64,000 bases of DNA, from positions 620,001-684,000 of the forward strand of contig NZ_WMIB01000001.1 in assembly GCF_009711125.1 (NCBI RefSeq), written 5' to 3'. The position numbers and the translations under genes were made by a program. Shown piece by piece: positions 60,776-64,000 of the stretch (position 1 is its first letter; each line of letters begins with the position of its first letter). This DNA comes from Metabacillus mangrovi. GTDB taxonomy: Bacteria > Bacillota > Bacilli > Bacillales > Bacillaceae. The notes under the pieces were generated by a model, which saw only the letters and a list, made by a program, of their open reading frames with translations, made no database searches and was not told the DNA's origin.

Positions 60776-60823
60776 TAAAAACAGCCCTCCGGCTGGCAGC
60801 GGGGCCGGCTGGAGGGCTGTTTA
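60776..60823 (-). terminator. Terminator after yqxA
   Basis: AACAGCCCTCC/GGAGGGCTGTT stem (60780-60790 with 60811-60821) enclosing inner GC-rich pairs, followed on the minus strand by TTTTTATATG. Confidence 0.88.
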
Positions 60824-60852
60824 CACTTACAGATCTTTATAAGGAGTGAAGT

Positions 60853-61188
60853 TTACTGTGCATTTTTAAAGTACGATATCACTTTGCCGAACAGGGCCTC
60901 GATGGAAGCTGCAAGTCCTTTTGCAGCCTCTGAAAGGGGGTTAAATGCATCCATGCTCTCAAGCTGCTCTTTTTTCTTTTCAAAATCATGGCTGGAAACG
61001 GATTGGCCAAGAATGGAAGCTTCGACCTCTTTATTTTCCCCGGCTTTTACAGTAAAAGCGCTTTTAAGGTCAGGGTCATCATAGCCCTGGAGGCTTTTCA
61101 TGCCGCTTCCTGCCATCTGCATACCGGCCAGGACACCGAGAAAAAGGAGCATTCCAACCATTGCTGTCTTGAGCATGAACTTTCCCAT
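60853..61188 (-). CDS. yqxA: DUF3679 protein YqxA
   Basis: Protein of 111 residues with one N-terminal membrane segment (about 5-25, LKTAMVGMLLFLGVLAGM) and a helical outer or inner domain with EKKKEQLESMDAFNPLSEAA (in part). It lies between spoIIP and lepA as in B. subtilis. Function unknown. It starts 21 bp after spoIIP and is probably coexpressed with it in sporulation. Confidence 0.8.
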   Translation of the reverse strand: MGKFMLKTAMVGMLLFLGVLAGMQMAGSGMKSLQGYDDPDLKSAFTVKAGENKEVEASILGQSVSSHDFEKKKEQLESMDAFNPLSEAAKGLAASIEALFGKVISYFKNAQ

Positions 61189-61209
61189 TCGATATCATCC
61201 CTCACATCT

Positions 61210-62406
61210 TTATTTCTTCTCGGCCGGCGTACCGCCCTGAACTTTTTCTGCCTGCCAGTAATATTCACTGAAAATGTCTGCAACAGCCTTCGTCGTATTC
61301 CTCAGCTCTTCCATATTATTATCCACTCCGCCAAACTCCATAAGCAGGGAATTGCCTGAAAGATCCTGATTGAACAAGCCGTTTGAATTTTTTACTTTTA
61401 AGGTTACCCCTTTGCTCAGGCCGGGATATTTCTTCTCAAGCATGCTGTGGAGATTTTTCGCAAGCTCGATATTCTTTTCGCGGTTTGTGTTTTTCCCTCC
61501 GACGACAAAAATGAGCTGGGCATAGGCTTTTCCTTTTATCGTGATGGTCGTATCTTTATGCTGCCTTGAATCCCTGTGGATATCGATAAAATAGGCCAGA
61601 TCTTTTCCGGAGGCGATCGCTTCTTGAATGACCGGTCTCGCTGCAGTATAGGACTGGCTGTATTTCATTCCTTTGTCCTTCAGCAGTTTCTGAATATCTT
61701 TTCCTTCAAACCGGGTGCCCACTCCCTGTGCCTCCAGCTCGTCCATCAGCATCTTACTGACAAGTGTTACATTCGCACTTTTATGAAATGCGTCATCTGA
61801 GTTTGCAGGCGGGTTTTTAAAGAGCGGTTTGTAGGATTCAGTATTATGCGTGTTGTAAATGTACACAACGTCCCTGCCGCCGGTGGTATTCTCAGGAGCC
61901 TTAGCCGCCCCATCCGTTTTTTCAGAAGCCTTTCGCAGCTCTTCGATGGAAGCTTCTCTCTCCTTAAGCTGAACTTCCTCTGGAGGGGCAGATTCAAAGG
62001 GGACAATGGTGCTGTAATTACCGGCTGCACCTGCTACGATGATTTCACTGTCGTATAAGGAGAAGCCGGGGAGCTCCCGTCCAAGGAGACTTCTCGGGTC
62101 GTTCAGATTGATGCTCGCTGTCATTTTTAAAAACATCGATGACCAGTCTGCCGGTTTACTCTCTTTTGGAAGAGCCTGTGAAAAATAATGATTTTCTGAA
62201 GCAATCAAATGAACAAACGCCTCTCCGGCAATACCTCCTGCAAACGTATGGATGGAATCGGATGAAGGCCGGTATTCAGGTTTCAATGAGGTCAGGATGC
62301 CTGAGAGAACAAATATCAATACCAGGCCCATGAATGCCGTGATAAAGAGTTTTTTTATGCTTGTCCCCCTGATTGCCATAATTGTATTGGAGCCTGTCCT
62401 TTTCAT
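61210..62406 (-). CDS. spoIIP: Stage II sporulation protein P
   Basis: Cell-wall hydrolase (amidase and endopeptidase) of 398 residues that works with SpoIID and SpoIIM to thin septal peptidoglycan during engulfment. One N-terminal membrane segment (about 18-38) is followed by an outer catalytic domain with VVYIYNTHNTESY (zinc His and Glu), YFIDIHRDS and LLMEFGGVDN, which hold the metal and catalytic residues. AGAGGA lies 11 bases before the ATG. It lies between gpr and yqxA. Confidence 0.96.
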   Translation of the reverse strand: MKRTGSNTIMAIRGTSIKKLFITAFMGLVLIFVLSGILTSLKPEYRPSSDSIHTFAGGIAGEAFVHLIASENHYFSQALPKESKPADWSSMFLKMTASINLNDPRSLLGRELPGFSLYDSEIIVAGAAGNYSTIVPFESAPPEEVQLKEREASIEELRKASEKTDGAAKAPENTTGGRDVVYIYNTHNTESYKPLFKNPPANSDDAFHKSANVTLVSKMLMDELEAQGVGTRFEGKDIQKLLKDKGMKYSQSYTAARPVIQEAIASGKDLAYFIDIHRDSRQHKDTTITIKGKAYAQLIFVVGGKNTNREKNIELAKNLHSMLEKKYPGLSKGVTLKVKNSNGLFNQDLSGNSLLMEFGGVDNNMEELRNTTKAVADIFSEYYWQAEKVQGGTPAEKK

Positions 62407-62474
62407 GCGGATCCGTCCTCTCGCAGAATGTCTATTACATTCTATGGACCGTCTGCGAGATTTAGAACCAATTG

Positions 62475-63599
62475 CTAGTGTGTATACGTCCCTCTATTAT
62501 CATGGCCGATCTGCCCGTGAAGCGCAGAATTCAGACCGCTTGCGATTACATTGGCCATATCACTGATGAAGACATCCACTTCTTTTGGCGTGACCATCAG
62601 GTTGTGTCCAAGAGGATTCAGCACCTCATGAATCAGCGCCCTCTTTTCCTCTTCCGGAAGAGTCCCGATGATTCCAAGGTAGGTCTTCCGCTGCTCTTCG
62701 TCGGGAAGATCCTCATCTGTGAGCTTCTTTTTTTCTCCAAAGGTCATTCCGGCAGGGACAAGAGACCTGGAAGGTTTATCCCCCTCTGCCATTTCACGGC
62801 CGAAGTGCTTTAAAATATAATCGATCGTGTCACTCGCAATTGTCACCGCATCCACTACTGTAGGAATACCGATCGCAATTACCGGAATCCCCAGCGTTTC
62901 ATAGCTCAATTCTTTTCTTTTATTCCCAACACCGGATCCGGGGTGGATACCGGTATCCGATATCTGGATCGTGGCATTCACACGTTCAACCGATCTTGCT
63001 GCAAGGGCATCAATCGCAATGATAAAGTCCGGCTTGATCCGGTTCACCACACCGAGGATTATGTCACTCGTTTCAATGCCGGTAAGGCCCATTACCCCCG
63101 GGGAGATGACACTAACCGGCCGGTAGCCCTCCTGCACATTCTCGGGCTGAAGTTCAAATAAATGCCTCGTTACAAGCAGGTTCTCTGCAGCAATCGGGCC
63201 GAGAGCATCCGGTGTTACATTCCAGTTCCCGAGGCCCGCGATCAGGCAGGCAGCATCCTTTTTAATGCCCATATTTTCTATGAACCGGCTGAATTCTTTT
63301 GCGAAAACACCGATCACTTCCTGCTGCAATTCCGTATCCTTCTGCCGGATTCCATCTGCCTGAAGGGTTAAATAATTCCCGGCCTTCTTGCCTGTCGCTG
63401 CTTCTCCTTCTTTTTTTATTTCAACGGAAGTCAGCTTAATGCCGCCCTCCGTCCGTTCTTTAACGATAACCCCTTCAAGCTCCTCTGACTGCTTCTCCTG
63501 AACTGGTTTATTTTCCTGTTTTTCAAGCGCAAGGTCCCTCGCTTCTATGGCAAGATCCGTGCGCACCGTGAAGCTGGATAAATCAAGCGAATCACTCAA
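62475..63599 (-). CDS. gpr: Spore germination protease Gpr
   Basis: Aspartic-type protease of 374 residues that degrades small acid-soluble spore proteins at germination. The family stretches include [56 protein letters not shown] and [16 protein letters not shown] (in part); the active Asp are in the DALAAR and DALGP areas. The zymogen is cut near residue 16 (RTDLA). The start is TTG at 63599 with AGGAGG 9 bases upstream; the open frame extends 20 codons further without support. It is divergent from rpsT. Confidence 0.95.
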   Translation of the reverse strand: MSDSLDLSSFTVRTDLAIEARDLALEKQENKPVQEKQSEELEGVIVKERTEGGIKLTSVEIKKEGEAATGKKAGNYLTLQADGIRQKDTELQQEVIGVFAKEFSRFIENMGIKKDAACLIAGLGNWNVTPDALGPIAAENLLVTRHLFELQPENVQEGYRPVSVISPGVMGLTGIETSDIILGVVNRIKPDFIIAIDALAARSVERVNATIQISDTGIHPGSGVGNKRKELSYETLGIPVIAIGIPTVVDAVTIASDTIDYILKHFGREMAEGDKPSRSLVPAGMTFGEKKKLTDEDLPDEEQRKTYLGIIGTLPEEEKRALIHEVLNPLGHNLMVTPKEVDVFISDMANVIASGLNSALHGQIGHDNRGTYTH

Positions 63600-63699
63600 T
63601 TTCTTTTCCCTCCTGGTGTACGTCCTGCTTCTATTTTTTCCAAAGTTGCATCCGGACATTCCGGTTCATTGCTATCAACGAAAATTCCTTGTCAGGGTA

Positions 63700-63728
63700 T
63701 TGCATAACGGCACGGTCTCTGATAGAAT
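63700..63728 (+). promoter_or_regulatory. SigmaA promoter of rpsT
   Basis: TTGCAT (63700-63705), a 17-bp spacer and TAGAAT (63723-63728), in front of a leader of about 65 bases. Confidence 0.72.
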
Positions 63729-63755
63729 ATCTCTTGTTCTGTATGTTTGAAATGT

Positions 63756-63787
63756 ATCGAGTAAAATAGATCTCGATTGCTTTTTTT
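63756..63787 (+). promoter_or_regulatory. Terminator-like hairpin in the rpsT leader
   Basis: ATCGAG/CTCGAT stem (63756-63761 with 63772-63777), 10-nt loop, then TGC and seven T, ending just before the AGGAGG site of rpsT. It could act as an attenuator. Confidence 0.45.
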
Positions 63788-63801
63788 AGGAGGTGAAACG
63801 G

Positions 63802-64000
63802 ATGCCAAATATTAAATCTGCGATTAAACGTGTAAAAACGAACGATGAGCGCCGCGCTCATAACGCAACAATCAAATCTTCTATGCGTACTGCAATCAAA
63901 AGAGTTGAAGCACTAGTTGTGAACAACGATTCTGACAATGCTAAAACAGCTCTTCAAGAAGCTGCAAAAAGAATTGATAAAGCTGCTCAAAGCGGAATCA
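63802..64000 (+). CDS. rpsT: Ribosomal protein S20 (N-terminal part)
   Basis: Small-subunit protein, the first 66 residues only; the gene runs off the right edge. [19 protein letters not shown] at the start and MRTAIKRVE in the middle are typical of S20, a basic helical 16S rRNA binder. AGGAGGTG precedes the ATG. It is divergent from gpr, as in B. subtilis. Confidence 0.97.
   Translation, partial: MPNIKSAIKRVKTNDERRAHNATIKSSMRTAIKRVEALVVNNDSDNAKTALQEAAKRIDKAAQSGI

Overview
The window is chromosomal core DNA of a low-GC, endospore-forming Gram-positive of the Bacillaceae. The evidence is internal: sporulation genes (spoIIP, gpr, yqfC, yqfD), a CIRCE-controlled hrcA-grpE-dnaK-dnaJ operon, a glycyl T-box, PhoP, SigmaW and SigmaA type promoters, strong AGGAGG ribosome-binding sites and frequent TTG/GTG starts. 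Gene order follows the Bacillus subtilis segment from pst to rpsT (yqg, yqf and yqe genes) almost gene for gene. Protein names rest on remembered family knowledge and visible motifs; no database search was run.

Layout. 1-9.3 kb: the yqgB-yqgC-sodA-yqgE-pbpA-pstS-pstC block, with an extra Na/Pi cotransporter gene beside yqgC. 9.5-11.3 kb: a methyl-accepting chemotaxis protein not expected in this interval. 11.6-20.1 kb: yqfZ, ispG (isoprenoid synthesis), yqfX, yqfW, a znuC-znuB-zur zinc operon, yqfU, yqfT, nfo (DNA repair) and cshB (RNA helicase). 20.3-25.8 kb: yqfQ, ispH, yqfO, trmK, cccA and an acyl-CoA dehydrogenase. 25.9-30.1 kb: an unrecognised membrane protein and the yqxD-dnaG-sigA operon. 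30.4-35.3 kb: ppsR, ccpN and T-box-controlled glyQS. 35.3-43.4 kb: recO, yqzL, era, cdd, dgkA, ybeY, pgpH, phoH, yqfD and yqfC. 43.4-46.2 kb: yqfB, floA and nfeD, a membrane-microdomain operon behind a SigmaW-type promoter. 46.36-47.61 kb: a non-coding array of a 191-bp tandem repeat. 47.7-57.6 kb: yqeY, rpsU, deoC and the seven-gene heat-shock operon hrcA to mtaB. 57.6-64 kb: hemW, lepA, yqxA, spoIIP, gpr and the start of rpsT.

Most genes are on the minus strand; yqgB, yqfZ, ispG, yqfW, yqfT, yqfQ, ispH and rpsT are on the plus strand. Functional groups visible together are phosphate uptake (pst plus the Na/Pi transporter, both preceded by PhoP-like repeats), zinc uptake and its regulator, two iron-sulfur enzymes of the MEP pathway, the macromolecular synthesis operon, and the chaperone operon followed by ribosome-linked methyltransferases.

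The points most worth a second look are the 191-bp array, a pair of diverged copies of a dispersed repeat 40 kb apart, a probable ATT start for nfeD, a SigmaE-like promoter folded into the terminator ahead of yqfC, and the candidate PhoP box before the Na/Pi transporter. I found no phage, insertion sequence, CRISPR array, tRNA or rRNA gene.
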